Made by a program: the position numbers and the translations under genes. Shown piece by piece: positions 8,487 through 16,414 of a stretch of DNA of 64,000 nucleotides. Source of the stretch: JANQMY01 sp965228775 (GTDB taxonomy: Bacteria > Pseudomonadota > Alphaproteobacteria > JANQMY01). The notes below the pieces were generated by a model. It did no database searches, was not told the origin of the DNA, and was given only the letters and a program-made list of their open reading frames with translations. The first letter of the stretch is position 1. Every line of letters starts with the position of its first letter. The stretch spans positions 4,464,001 through 4,528,000 of the forward strand of contig OZ245840.1 in NCBI GenBank assembly GCA_965228775.1, written 5' to 3'.

Positions 8487-9098
8487 ATGCTGAAGCTACA
8501 CTTTGCCCCCAACTCGCGCGCCGTTCGTATTCTTTGGCTGCTGGAAGAACTTGAGCTGCCCTACGAACTCAATCAGATGGCGTTTCACCCCAAGGATCTG
8601 AAGTCCGACGAACATCGGGCCCGTCACCCGTTGGGACGTATCCCGGTTTTGGAAGACGGCGACATCACTTTGTGGGAAAGCGGCGCGATCACGGACTACA
8701 TCTTGGAGCGTCACAAGAATGGCGGGTTGAAACCGGCCGTGGATGCACCGGAATTTCCTGAATACCTGCAATGGTTCCACTATTGCGAGGGGATGGTCAT
8801 GCCGCCGGTGAATACAATCGTGGTGCACACGCTTTTACTGCCGCCGGAACGTCAAGACGCTACGGTCAAAGGACAGGCGGAAAGGTTGCTGATGCGGGCT
8901 GTTGAGCCGGTCGACAAGGCGCTTGAAGGTCGTGAATACTTGATCGGGAATTTTTCGGGCGCGGACATTATGCTCGGCCACTCCCTCTTCGTGGCCAACG
9001 GTTTGGGCCAGGTGAGCGAGGACATGAAAAACATCCGCGCTTATGTGGAGCGTCTGAAAGGCCGTCCGGCTTTCCAAAAAGCGATCGCTACACAATAG
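8487..9098 (+). CDS. Glutathione S-transferase family protein
   Basis: A 203-residue GST. The N-terminal domain starts MLKLHFAPNSRAVRILWLLEEL, shown here as its halves (MLKLHFAPNSRAVRI, LWLLEELELPYEL), and carries HPLGRIPVLEDGD with cis-Pro and LWESGAI with the glutathione-contacting Glu-Ser. The C-terminal domain contains YLIGNFSGADIMLGHSL, the N-cap region. The start at 8487 is preferred to 8466 because a CGGAGGA ribosome site lies eight bases before it. Cytoplasmic detoxification or a glutathione-dependent catabolic step is likely. It is convergent with the orphan nuoH; the two stop codons are 18 bases apart with no clear terminator between. Confidence 0.9.
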   Translation: MLKLHFAPNSRAVRILWLLEELELPYELNQMAFHPKDLKSDEHRARHPLGRIPVLEDGDITLWESGAITDYILERHKNGGLKPAVDAPEFPEYLQWFHYCEGMVMPPVNTIVVHTLLLPPERQDATVKGQAERLLMRAVEPVDKALEGREYLIGNFSGADIMLGHSLFVANGLGQVSEDMKNIRAYVERLKGRPAFQKAIATQ

Positions 9099-9116
9099 AA
9101 ACGCGAACCGCGCAAA

Positions 9117-10202
9117 TTATCCGTGTAGGAGATAAGCCTTCCAGCCGGCGACAAGAACGACGCCGGCCAGCGTTGCCGGCAGGAAGACTTTCCAGCACAG
9201 CCGCATGAGTTGGTCATAGCGGTACCGCGGAACCACCGTGCGCACCAGCGCGAACATAAAAAAGAAGAACACAATCTTGAAGGACAGCCAGAACAGTCCG
9301 AAGAGGTTTGCGGCCACTGTCGACCAGTCTTCGAGAAACGGGGTGGGGAAGGGCGCCTGCCATCCGCCGAAAAACAAGATGGATACCAGCGCGCACATCA
9401 AAATGATGTTCACTGTTTCCGCTAGATAATACATGAGAAAGCCGGTGGAGCTGTATTCCGTCTGATATCCCGCCACCAGTTCCGACTCGGCCTCCGGCAG
9501 ATCGAAGGGCGGGCGGTTGGTTTCCGCCAGCGCACAGACGAAAAAGATCACCATCATGGGGATCATCACAAGGGCTAAGGGCAACTGCTCAAGGCCGGGC
9601 CCGCCTAGTACATTCCAATTCCAGAACCCGCCACTCTGTAGGCGGATGATATCCTGAAGGTTGGCGGATTCAGCCAGGATGATGACTGTCACAATGGCAA
9701 AGCCGATGGCCACTTCATAGCTGATCATTTGGGCGGTGGACCGCAAAGATCCGAAAAATGGATATTTGGAATTAGACGACCAGCCCCCCAAAATGACACC
9801 GAACACGCCCATGGATGACAAAGCGAATATGTAGAGAATACCCACATTGATATCGGCAATCGCCCAGTCGGGCCCGAAGGGAATGACCGCCCAGGCGCCG
9901 AATGCCGTGACCACACTCAAAATCGGTGCCAACAGAAAGACCGGCTTGTTCGCTGACGCGGGGATCAAAAACTCTTTGAAGACGAACTTAAGGGCGTCCG
10001 CGAAATTCTGCAGCAGGCCGAAAGCACCGACCACGTTGGGGCCGCGCCGTAAACCTACGGCCGCATAAATCTTCCTGTCCGCATAGATGAGATATACCAC
10101 AGCGAAGAGCAAAACGATCACCACAAGGATGATCTGGCCCACGGACAATAGGGTCCACCCAAGCGGTGTTTGCCAAAAGTCGAGAGCGGTGGCGGGTGTC
10201 AC
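9117..10202 (-). CDS. nuoH: Stand-alone NADH-quinone oxidoreductase subunit H (NuoH)
   Basis: A 361-residue protein with at least eight hydrophobic spans and both NuoH/ND1 signatures intact: GLRRGPNVVGAFGLLQ at 50-65 and PFDLPEAESELVAG at 232-245, followed by YQTEYSS. NuoH forms the quinone-access channel of complex I at the junction of the hydrophilic and membrane arms. The GTG start (10202-10200) overlaps the TGA of the AraC-type gene before it (GTGA), and no good ribosome site precedes it, so translation depends on the upstream gene. No other nuo gene is present within 9 kb to the left or 54 kb to the right. It is slightly longer than most NuoH proteins (about 325-350). Identity is secure; role outside the nuo operon is unknown. 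Confidence 0.93.
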   Translation of the reverse strand: MTPATALDFWQTPLGWTLLSVGQIILVVIVLLFAVVYLIYADRKIYAAVGLRRGPNVVGAFGLLQNFADALKFVFKEFLIPASANKPVFLLAPILSVVTAFGAWAVIPFGPDWAIADINVGILYIFALSSMGVFGVILGGWSSNSKYPFFGSLRSTAQMISYEVAIGFAIVTVIILAESANLQDIIRLQSGGFWNWNVLGGPGLEQLPLALVMIPMMVIFFVCALAETNRPPFDLPEAESELVAGYQTEYSSTGFLMYYLAETVNIILMCALVSILFFGGWQAPFPTPFLEDWSTVAANLFGLFWLSFKIVFFFFMFALVRTVVPRYRYDQLMRLCWKVFLPATLAGVVLVAGWKAYLLHG

Positions 10203-11071
10203 TTAATCGGTACCCAGATTTCAAGCTCGGTAACGGTGTCCGGATCGGGTATGGGCGGCATGTCCTCGGGCGTGGCGTGAACATCGCCTTCGTAGAACTG
10301 AATAAAAGTGCGCCCCGCCACGTCGAAATCGGATTGGGGGAACCAGTCAATGGCAACCGCAAAGCCCGCCGGGTTGATTTGATTGGCGGGGATCTCAAAC
10401 GGGAAGGCGGCATAGCGCGGCCATTGAACATGTTCCTTGATCATGCCGGGCGGCGTCGGGCGGTCACCGGTAACGGGGACGCCCATAAGCACTTCGTAGG
10501 CAAAGCTGTGGTCGGGATCCACATCGAACACATGCTGAAACAGGCCGGGGCCGGTCTTGTCTTGAATATGGGATATGTCACCAACAAAGCGGTGGGCCAG
10601 TTCGAACACGCCCATGGGCGCCGCTTCCGTGCCGTCGTCGAAATGTTCTTGATAGCCGGTGAGGATAACGTCCAGACCATCGACGATGCGCGGCGTCGGC
10701 ACGGCCACGTTTCGTGTTTCGCTCCACAGGACCGGATGAACCAGGGCCACATCGTCCGCTTCTCCGTCGCGGAAATCGGTCGGGCTTAGTCCGAATTCAT
10801 TTGTGAAGGCCCGTGTGAAAGAGGCGTGGCAGTCGTACCCCACTTTCAACGCGATGTTCAGAACGCTGTCTTGGGTTTCGCGTAAGATTTGCGCTGCTTC
10901 GGTGAGGCGCCGCAAACGGACATAACGGGCCAAGGTGTATCCAGTGGCGTGGGAGAAGACGCGGGACAAATGAAAACGGCTGATGGCGCTGTAATCTGCG
11001 ATTTCATCGACACAGATATCGTGCGCTAAGTTCGCCTCGATATAGGCCAGAGCCCTGTTTACTGGATGCAC
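10199..11071 (-). CDS. AraC-family regulator with GyrI-like effector-binding domain
   Basis: A 290-residue protein. Residues 1-105 form a double helix-turn-helix of the AraC type (VDEIADYSAISRFHLSRVF, then VALKVGYDCHASFTRAF-like second helix NIALKVGYDCHASFTRAF and GLSPTDFR). Residues 125-290 match the GyrI/BmrR-C effector-binding fold, ending in the usual TVTELEIWVPIK. Such Rob/SoxS-GyrI proteins respond to small hydrophobic or cationic drugs. The start is GTG at 11071. The stop overlaps the nuoH start, so regulator and target appear to be one operon and probably autoregulated through the repeats at 11106-11148. Confidence 0.88.
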   Translation of the reverse strand: MHPVNRALAYIEANLAHDICVDEIADYSAISRFHLSRVFSHATGYTLARYVRLRRLTEAAQILRETQDSVLNIALKVGYDCHASFTRAFTNEFGLSPTDFRDGEADDVALVHPVLWSETRNVAVPTPRIVDGLDVILTGYQEHFDDGTEAAPMGVFELAHRFVGDISHIQDKTGPGLFQHVFDVDPDHSFAYEVLMGVPVTGDRPTPPGMIKEHVQWPRYAAFPFEIPANQINPAGFAVAIDWFPQSDFDVAGRTFIQFYEGDVHATPEDMPPIPDPDTVTELEIWVPIK

Positions 11072-11105
11072 CCGCCTCGCCCTTCACTAATGCGCTCCGG
11101 ATAAA

Positions 11106-11148
11106 GCACAAACCAGCGGCCCCTGCTTTGCAGTTTGTGCGGTTTGTG
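11106..11148. promoter_or_regulatory. Probable operator: GTTTGTG half-sites before the AraC-nuoH operon
   Basis: GCACAAAC (11106-11113) and GTTTGTGC (11133-11140) are perfect inverted 8-mers. A further direct copy GTTTGTG follows at 11142-11148, nine bases on. The cluster begins 35 bases upstream of the AraC start on the minus strand, a sensible place for an autoregulatory operator. Confidence 0.5.
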
Positions 11149-11182
11149 ACGCTTTCTTATCCGATTTTTGAAAGGGCCGATA

Positions 11183-11668
11183 TCAAAGAACGCATTCGCG
11201 GCGGTGCTCCGTCACATGCGTGCGGGGCGGGGGCAGGGTGCTGACCTCGCCGGTGGGCATGAAGCCGTGTTTTTCGTAAAGGGCAATGGCCGCGCGGTTG
11301 GTATCGGCCACATCCAGGGCCACTTTTTTGTACCCCCTCTGGCGCGCCCAGTCGACGACCGCCTGCACCAGGGCGCTGCCGATACCCGACTGGCGTGCTT
11401 CCGGCGCGGTCCACATGGCGAAGAGGCCGGCCGTATCTTGGAGGCCTTCAAAAGGCGCGCAGACCACAAGACCCACATCTTCGCCTGTCAGCTCCGCCAC
11501 GAAGGTAACGCGGTCGGAGGCGGCGAGACGTGCGCGCCATTCCGCGTCCGGACGAGCTTCGTCTTCGGCCAGCGTCGTGCCGAAGGCATCCGGCGTATCG
11601 GCAAGCGCGGCCAAGCGGATCGCTTTCGCCCGCCGCCAGTCTTGCTCGGCCATGGGCCGGATGATCAT
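11183..11668 (-). CDS. GNAT family N-acetyltransferase
   Basis: A 161-residue single GNAT domain. It starts MIIRPMAEQDWRRAKAIRL, the usual beta1-alpha1. Motif A, which binds the acetyl-CoA pyrophosphate, is WTAPEARQSGIGSALVQA (Q/RxxGxG/A as RQSGIGSA), followed by VALDVADTNRAAIALYEKHGF, shown here in two parts (VALDVADTNRAAI, ALYEKHGFMPTGE), which is motif B. The acceptor amine is unknown. It is transcribed alone toward the AraC-nuoH operon and divergently from the SRPBCC-ArsR pair. Confidence 0.9.
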   Translation of the reverse strand: MIIRPMAEQDWRRAKAIRLAALADTPDAFGTTLAEDEARPDAEWRARLAASDRVTFVAELTGEDVGLVVCAPFEGLQDTAGLFAMWTAPEARQSGIGSALVQAVVDWARQRGYKKVALDVADTNRAAIALYEKHGFMPTGEVSTLPPPRTHVTEHRRECVL

Positions 11669-11762
11669 GTGGACTCCGATTCAGTGTTTTTCCGGTGCTG
11701 CTCGAAATATCCGATCTGACTCCGAAGGTCGACTCCATAAATAGTCTTTATTTTAGTGAACA

Positions 11763-11772
11763 CTTATATAAG
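11763..11772. promoter_or_regulatory. Palindromic operator candidate for the ArsR-type regulator
   Basis: CTTATATAAG is a perfect 10-bp palindrome in an A/T-rich promoter segment (11738-11783), 33 bases before the SRPBCC start. ArsR/SmtB-family repressors bind A/T-rich imperfect palindromes at such positions, and the regulator is the second gene of this operon. Confidence 0.45.
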
Positions 11773-11804
11773 AATGTGCTGAAATGAATAGGAGCGGGAA
11801 TGTC

Positions 11805-12440
11805 ATGGATTACAGCCGTGCGCTCGGCGCCGAGTTTCGTGAGGTCAAAGACCGAACTTATGATGGACAGCCGGTCCGGGCCGTTGTGGCGTCGCGCGTT
11901 TACGCCACCGACCCGGATGATCTTTGGGATGCCCTGACGAACGCCGAACGGATCCCGCGATGGTTTCTACCGGTCAGTGGTGACTTGAAGCTTGGTGGCC
12001 GGTATCGCTTGGAGGGCAATGCTGAAGGAACGATCAAGCGGTGCGATCCGCCTGACGCGCTGGATGTAACTTGGGAATTTGGCGGAAGTCTAAGTTGGGT
12101 GACCGTGCGCCTCACGCCTGACAGCGACGGAACGCTCCTGACACTTGAACACCTCATGATGAAAGACGACGCCAGTGAAGAGCATTGGGAACAATTTGGG
12201 CCTGGCGCCACGGGTGTCGGCTGGGATCTGTCCTTTGTGGACATGGCATTGCATCTGGAGAGCGGTGGAGAAACGATTGACCGCGATGCCACTGAAGCCT
12301 GGATGACGTCCGAACAGGGGAGAACTTTTGTCCGGGCTTGTGCCGACGCGTGGGGTGAGGCCCATATCGCGGCGGGCGAAGATGCCGAAATTACGCGGGC
12401 GATGGCGGCGCGGACAGCGGCTGCATATACAGGTGAATAA
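11805..12440 (+). CDS. SRPBCC (AHSA1-type) ligand-binding domain protein
   Basis: A 211-residue START-like protein. SRVYATDPDDLWDALTNAERIPRWFLPVSGDLKLGGRYRLEG is seen as the typical first half (key pieces VYATDPDDLWDAL and IPRWFLPVSGDLK), and a WDLSFVDMALHLES helix forms the C-terminal lid. AHSA1-type SRPBCC proteins bind hydrophobic ligands; those paired with ArsR regulators are widespread but their ligands are mostly unknown. The start at 11805 is chosen because AGGAGCGG at 11789-11796 is eight bases before it; an in-frame ATG at 11784 has no such site. The TAA stop shares its last base with the ATG of the next gene. Confidence 0.88.
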   Translation: MDYSRALGAEFREVKDRTYDGQPVRAVVASRVYATDPDDLWDALTNAERIPRWFLPVSGDLKLGGRYRLEGNAEGTIKRCDPPDALDVTWEFGGSLSWVTVRLTPDSDGTLLTLEHLMMKDDASEEHWEQFGPGATGVGWDLSFVDMALHLESGGETIDRDATEAWMTSEQGRTFVRACADAWGEAHIAAGEDAEITRAMAARTAAAYTGE

Positions 12441-12775
12441 TGCATGCTTTTGATGTTCTGGGTGATCCGGTGCGCCGCCGTATCTTGGAGATTCTCGTCG
12501 ATGGCGAATATTCATCGGGTGAGATCGTTGAAATCGTGAGGGCGGAATTCGGGATCACCCAATCAGCCGTCTCGCAACATCTGAAAGTTCTGCGGGATAA
12601 CGGATTCGCCTTGGCGACGATCGATGGCCCCCGGCGGATTTATGCGCTCGATGTATCGCCCCTGGCGGAGGTCGACAATTGGCTGGCAAGGTTCCGCCGG
12701 TTTTGGGAACCAAAATTCGAGGCCCTGGAAACCGAAATCGCCCGCGGAAAGCGGCGTCGCCGCCGCAAACGGTAA
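12440..12775 (+). CDS. ArsR-family winged-helix regulator
   Basis: A 111-residue protein that is nearly all winged-helix domain: MHAFDVLGDPVRRRILEIL, then GEYSSGEIVEIV, the recognition helix ITQSAVSQHLKVLRDNGF, and the wing LATIDGPRRIYAL. The metal-binding ELCVCDL motif of true metalloregulators is absent, so it is of the metal-independent type that accompanies SRPBCC genes. A lysine/arginine-rich tail (KRRRRRKR-like) ends the protein. Its ATG overlaps the SRPBCC stop by one base. It probably represses its own operon from the palindrome at 11763. Confidence 0.9.
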   Translation: MHAFDVLGDPVRRRILEILVDGEYSSGEIVEIVRAEFGITQSAVSQHLKVLRDNGFALATIDGPRRIYALDVSPLAEVDNWLARFRRFWEPKFEALETEIARGKRRRRRKR

Positions 12776-12828
12776 CGAGCGCTTCACCGGCCGGATCGCC
12801 CTTCGCATTCGAGGGGCGCCGTCCCGAT

Positions 12829-13359
12829 TTATGCGTCTTTCGCGGCCCAGATCTGAATGTTGGCAGGCGCGGGTGACGGTTTGAACTCGGTTTCGTCCAA
12901 GGCGGCGAGGGCCCTTTCACGGTCCGCCTCCGTGAAACTACCCGTGGTCAGGCAGAACTCCACCATGTTCCCGTTCGGATCGCGGGTGTACACGGAATGA
13001 CACCAATTGTGATCGATCTCCAGCACATCCAACCCGGCGGCATTCCATTTCTCGCGCCATGCGTTGAGTTCATCCGCGCTGTCTACGTTGAACGCGTAGT
13101 GGTTGGTGCCTTCCGGCAGATTGCCGGCCTTGTTCAAATCGAATTCGTGGTCCGCCTGGGTCGGTGCTTCGTGCAGTTCCCAGAACGCGATAAAGCGCGT
13201 GTCGTCGCCATCGGCCCGGTAGAAAAAATGTTTCCCCCAGCCGCCGCCCTGAAGCGGCGCGATCTCGACCTTGACCAATTCGAAGCCCATGATGTTTTCG
13301 TAGAAATGATGGGTGGCCTTCATGTCTTTGGCGGCCAATGCCAGATGGTGATATCCCAT
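12829..13359 (-). CDS. VOC family (glyoxalase/dioxygenase-fold) protein
   Basis: A 176-residue protein starting MGYHHLALAAKDMKATHHF, the canonical VOC first repeat with a metal-type His (HHLAL). The second repeat carries HYAFNVDSADELNAW and CHSVYTRDPNGNMVEFCL, where His and Glu complete a typical metal triad. It is therefore probably a metal-dependent VOC enzyme rather than a binding protein. It is the last gene of a three-gene operon (TetR regulator, CMD protein, this), nine bases after the CMD stop. A role in catabolism or detoxification of an aromatic or carbonyl compound is inferred from partners only. Confidence 0.88.
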   Translation of the reverse strand: MGYHHLALAAKDMKATHHFYENIMGFELVKVEIAPLQGGGWGKHFFYRADGDDTRFIAFWELHEAPTQADHEFDLNKAGNLPEGTNHYAFNVDSADELNAWREKWNAAGLDVLEIDHNWCHSVYTRDPNGNMVEFCLTTGSFTEADRERALAALDETEFKPSPAPANIQIWAAKDA

Positions 13360-13368
13360 TTTGCTGTC

Positions 13369-14001
13369 CTATTTGTCGACCATGCTCATCACGTCATCAT
13401 CAGCGCCGTCGGGCGCCGCGATTTCCACCACCCGCTCGTCCACATCGTCATATTCCAGTTTCAACGCGCGGCTCATGATGGCGTGCATCATGTAGGTGCA
13501 GGTGATGTAAGTGAGTTCCAAAATTTCCTCGTCGGACAGATGTTTTTTGAGCGTATCGAAAACACCGTCCGGCACACGGCCCCGTTCGAGGACAAGGGCG
13601 TCCGTATACGCCAGCACCGCGCGTTCAATGTCGCTGTAACACTCCGCAACCGGCCAATGGGGGATCGCCGTGATCTGGTCTTCCGTCAACCCCACATCCC
13701 GGCTGGCTTTGCAATGCTGCGAAAAGACGAATTGCGAGCCCACCGTATAACCGGCGCGAATTTGCCCCAACTCGCGGAGCTTCGGATCGATCTTACGGTC
13801 CTCCGACCGGTAGAAACGGAAGCCGTCGGTCGTGTGCGCGAATGCATCCGGCACGATGTTGAACACTGTCCACCAATTGCCGGGGGTGCCCGTGGCGGTT
13901 CCAGGCTCCTTGATGGGGTCGCGGTCGCCGAACAGTAAATCGAATATTTGATTGGCATACGGATTTTCAGCCTCACGGCCGGCTTGTTTCAAGCGTGGCA
14001 T
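13369..14001 (-). CDS. Carboxymuconolactone decarboxylase (AhpD-fold) family protein
   Basis: A 210-residue all-helical AhpD-like protein. The core segment LRELGQIRAGYTVGSQFVFSQHCKAS, seen here as LRELGQIRAGY and FVFSQHCKASRDVGL, matches the family's catalytic helix. The CxxC disulfide of peroxidase-type AhpD is not present, however: the first Cys is followed by K-A-S. A thiol-peroxidase role is therefore unlikely and a decarboxylase- or lactonase-like role possible. Its ATG overlaps the last base of the TetR stop. The VOC gene follows, so the operon is TetR-CMD-VOC. Confidence 0.88.
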   Translation of the reverse strand: MPRLKQAGREAENPYANQIFDLLFGDRDPIKEPGTATGTPGNWWTVFNIVPDAFAHTTDGFRFYRSEDRKIDPKLRELGQIRAGYTVGSQFVFSQHCKASRDVGLTEDQITAIPHWPVAECYSDIERAVLAYTDALVLERGRVPDGVFDTLKKHLSDEEILELTYITCTYMMHAIMSRALKLEYDDVDERVVEIAAPDGADDDVMSMVDK

Positions 14002-14648
14002 TATTTGGACCCTCCCTTTCTTTTTGGCAGGGCAAGCCCCGCAAATATGACGTCCATGTACATTTCCTGGAAAGAGTTGGCGTTTTCCCGCGAACGCGGG
14101 TCTTCACCAAACACGGCGTCCACCAAAGGCGCCACATTGAAATGCGTTACCGCGGCCCCATGCAACAGCATCAAGATTTGATACGGCTTGTAGGGTTTGA
14201 TGAGCTTGGCTTCGACGCATTCTTCGATGAGTTCCAGGAACTGGTAATAGCCTTCGGCGAAGACATGGCGCATGAGCCAATCCAAACGCGGCCCTCCCGT
14301 TTGCCCTTCCGACAAAATCACGCGCCCTAGATTTGGCGTTTTGACCGATTGCTCGATGATCATGGCGCAGAGTGCTTTGAGGCTGGACAGCGGGTCGAGC
14401 GACGCCAGAACACTTTCCCGAAGCGACGATGCCCGCTCCATGTCTTGAACCAGCGCCCCCATGGATGCTTCCCACAGGTCCTGTTTGCTTCGAAAATGGT
14501 AATGGATGCTGGGCTGAGAGACGCCAGCCTTCTCGGCAATCTCCGTAACGCCAACATTGTCGAAGCCACGCGCGGCGAAAAGGTCCAGCGCGACCTGCGC
14601 GATCCGCTGTTTTGCCGGTGTTTGTCTGGCCTGGGTTGCCAAGGGCAT
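14001..14648 (-). CDS. TetR/AcrR-family regulator
   Basis: A 215-residue protein. The N-terminal HTH (about 10-57) reads QRIAQVALDLFAARGFDNVGVTEIAEKAGVSQPSIHYHFRSKQDL in family order (pieces ALDLFAARGFDNVGV and AGVSQPSIHYHFRSK shown). The C-terminal region matches the ligand-binding domain class found in CerR/DUF1956-like regulators. It heads the operon with the CMD and VOC genes. Two palindromes lie directly upstream (14657-14673 and 14691-14704), so autoregulation is likely. Confidence 0.9.
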   Translation of the reverse strand: MPLATQARQTPAKQRIAQVALDLFAARGFDNVGVTEIAEKAGVSQPSIHYHFRSKQDLWEASMGALVQDMERASSLRESVLASLDPLSSLKALCAMIIEQSVKTPNLGRVILSEGQTGGPRLDWLMRHVFAEGYYQFLELIEECVEAKLIKPYKPYQILMLLHGAAVTHFNVAPLVDAVFGEDPRSRENANSFQEMYMDVIFAGLALPKRKGGSK

Positions 14649-14656
14649 TACGTCCC

Positions 14657-14673
14657 ATCAGTTAGAAACTGAT
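14657..14673. promoter_or_regulatory. TetR operator candidate
   Basis: ATCAGTT-AGA-AACTGAT is a perfect 7-bp inverted repeat with a 3-base centre, nine bases upstream of the TetR start codon. A second, shorter palindrome TGATA-gatt-TATCA lies at 14691-14704. Both are in a clearly A/T-rich promoter stretch. Confidence 0.6.
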
Positions 14674-14716
14674 AGAACAATAGATAATCCTGATAGATTT
14701 ATCAAGAACTGACAAG

Positions 14717-16006
14717 CTACTTTGCGGCGCGCTCTACCTCGGCGAACACGCGCAAGAAATTGCCGCCCCAAATCTTGGCGATTTCGTCTTCCGAATAGCC
14801 CCGGCGCACCAGACCCAAGGTGAGGTTGAACGCTTCGCTCGCATCGTTGAACCCTTCAATCCCGCCGCCATGATTGAAGTCCGAACCGATGCCCACATGG
14901 TCGATGCCGACGCGCTCTACGATGTAGTCAATGTGGTCGATCAGGCGGTCGACGCTGCTGCGGCCGATCGTGTCCCGCATGGAGAGAACGAATTTGGTTC
15001 GCTTTTCGGGATCCTCGATCTCCCAATAGAGCTCGAACGGATAGGAATAGGTTTCCGGCAGGCCGGCCTCATCGCGCACCTGCTTGATCCGGGCCAGGAG
15101 GGCAGGATCGGAGAGGTCCACAAGATATGCGCTGAAGACAGCCACGTGAATCACGCCGCCGGTTTCTCCGATACGGTCAATTTCTTCATCCGACAGATTG
15201 CGTGTGACGTTCGACAGCGACTTCACATTCGAATGGCTGGCGATCACCGGTGCTTTTGACAGTTCTATTGTCTGCAATGTGGCATTCTTGGACATTTGCG
15301 AAACATCCACAATCCCGCCGATCGCATTGATGCGCTTGATGGCTGTTCGTCCGAGGCCGGACAAACCGCCATGTTCTTCTTCGACTTCATAGGCACCAGC
15401 TGCACCATCGAAATTCGGGCGCGAAGAATCGGAAAAATCATTGTGCCCTAGATGATTGAGCGCGAAGACACGCACGCCGGCGCTGTAGAGGTCGTCGATA
15501 ACGTCTATGTCCCGTTCCAGCGCCCGCGCATTTTGGAAGCCAAGAAGCAGAGCCGTTTTGCCATCCGCTTTGATGGCGGTGATGTCGCCGGGGCTTGTTG
15601 CAATGGCGACAAGATCCGGATTTTCTTCCGCCAGTTTTCGCGCCGCGATCAGCTCTTCGTCGATCACAGCGCGGGCCGCTTCGTCGCCTTCCGCCGTGCG
15701 CGGTCCATAGCCGATGCCCGCCGTCATGACCACGGCGTTGACGCCGCCGGTTTTCAGTTTGTCAGGCGCGGTTTTGGAAAGGCCGTCCGCCCCCAGATAT
15801 TGTTTGTTGGTCGTCGGCAACACAATATCCGCATGGGCATCGATGACGACGACGCGCTCATGAATGGCACGGGCTTTCTCGAGTAATGCGGCTTCGGTTT
15901 CTTTCTCCGGCGCGGCGAAGCTCAGGCCAGAGAGGCATAGAGCGGCAACGGCAATGCCGATGATCTGTCCTAGGGAACGATGGGTGTTCGTCTTTGTAGA
16001 TCTCAT
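14717..16006 (-). CDS. Membrane dipeptidase (peptidase family M19), exported
   Basis: A 429-residue protein when started at ATG 16006, giving a clean signal peptide (IIGIAVAALCLSGLSFAAP, cleavage near residue 30). The M19 metal site begins with VVIDAHADIV (HxD). FALNHLGHNDF, VIASHSNVKSLSNVTRNL and GIGSDFNHGGGI supply the remaining ligands. M19 enzymes hydrolyse dipeptides, including D-residues, in the periplasm or as lipoproteins. Upstream in-frame codons to 16288 lack a signal sequence and are rejected. The gene diverges from the PepSY gene at 16415, and a Fur-like box lies between. PvdM, an M19 protein, acts in pyoverdine maturation, so a link with peptide siderophores is possible but inferred. 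Confidence 0.88.
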   Translation of the reverse strand: MRSTKTNTHRSLGQIIGIAVAALCLSGLSFAAPEKETEAALLEKARAIHERVVVIDAHADIVLPTTNKQYLGADGLSKTAPDKLKTGGVNAVVMTAGIGYGPRTAEGDEAARAVIDEELIAARKLAEENPDLVAIATSPGDITAIKADGKTALLLGFQNARALERDIDVIDDLYSAGVRVFALNHLGHNDFSDSSRPNFDGAAGAYEVEEEHGGLSGLGRTAIKRINAIGGIVDVSQMSKNATLQTIELSKAPVIASHSNVKSLSNVTRNLSDEEIDRIGETGGVIHVAVFSAYLVDLSDPALLARIKQVRDEAGLPETYSYPFELYWEIEDPEKRTKFVLSMRDTIGRSSVDRLIDHIDYIVERVGIDHVGIGSDFNHGGGIEGFNDASEAFNLTLGLVRRGYSEDEIAKIWGGNFLRVFAEVERAAK

Positions 16007-16414
16007 TTGGAAATCCGTCTGTTTGGAAATGTCTGCTGGCAGGCAGAAGTGAAAGGGCCGCTTCGGTCCCACGTCTATCTTGCCGGGTGGGGCATGTGAA
16101 GCGTTATACCACTGCTCTCGGAGCCCCATCGGGCCTTTTTGCCGAGCAAATCGATCAAAATTGCAATTGACAATCGTTCTCAAATAGGATTTGTAGGTCG
16201 CGATTTGGTTGCAATGGATGGCATTGGTGCAATCTGTTTTTCGGCAAAGGCGGGAGACTTTGCGGCCATCCGGAGGCGGGAGATGCACGCCTCAATTGTT
16301 GATCGGAAGCGATTTCGTTCTCGTGATGCCGCCGGTTTGTCGGATGCTGTCGTTCCGCAGCCGGGCTCCGCGGCACGTAGGAAACGTTTTCGATAGTGTC
16401 CGCTGGGGGAACTG
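16007..16414. other. Divergent intergenic region with Fur-like box
   Basis: This 408-base gap separates the M19 gene from the PepSY gene. The only clear element is the Fur-like box at 16168-16182. Open frames through it lack ribosome sites and recognisable products. Confidence 0.5.
16168..16182. promoter_or_regulatory. Fur-like box
   Basis: TGACAATCGTTCTCA agrees with the 7-1-7 Fur consensus TGATAATNATTATCA at 12 of 15 positions, and with flanks is TTGA...TCAA. It is 162 bases from the M19 dipeptidase start and 233 bases from the PepSY start, so it could serve either promoter. Confidence 0.65.

Noticed and set aside
12997..13938. 313-residue plus-strand frame opposite the VOC and CMD genes
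   Set aside because: Spans two clear genes in antisense, no start signal, no recognisable domain.
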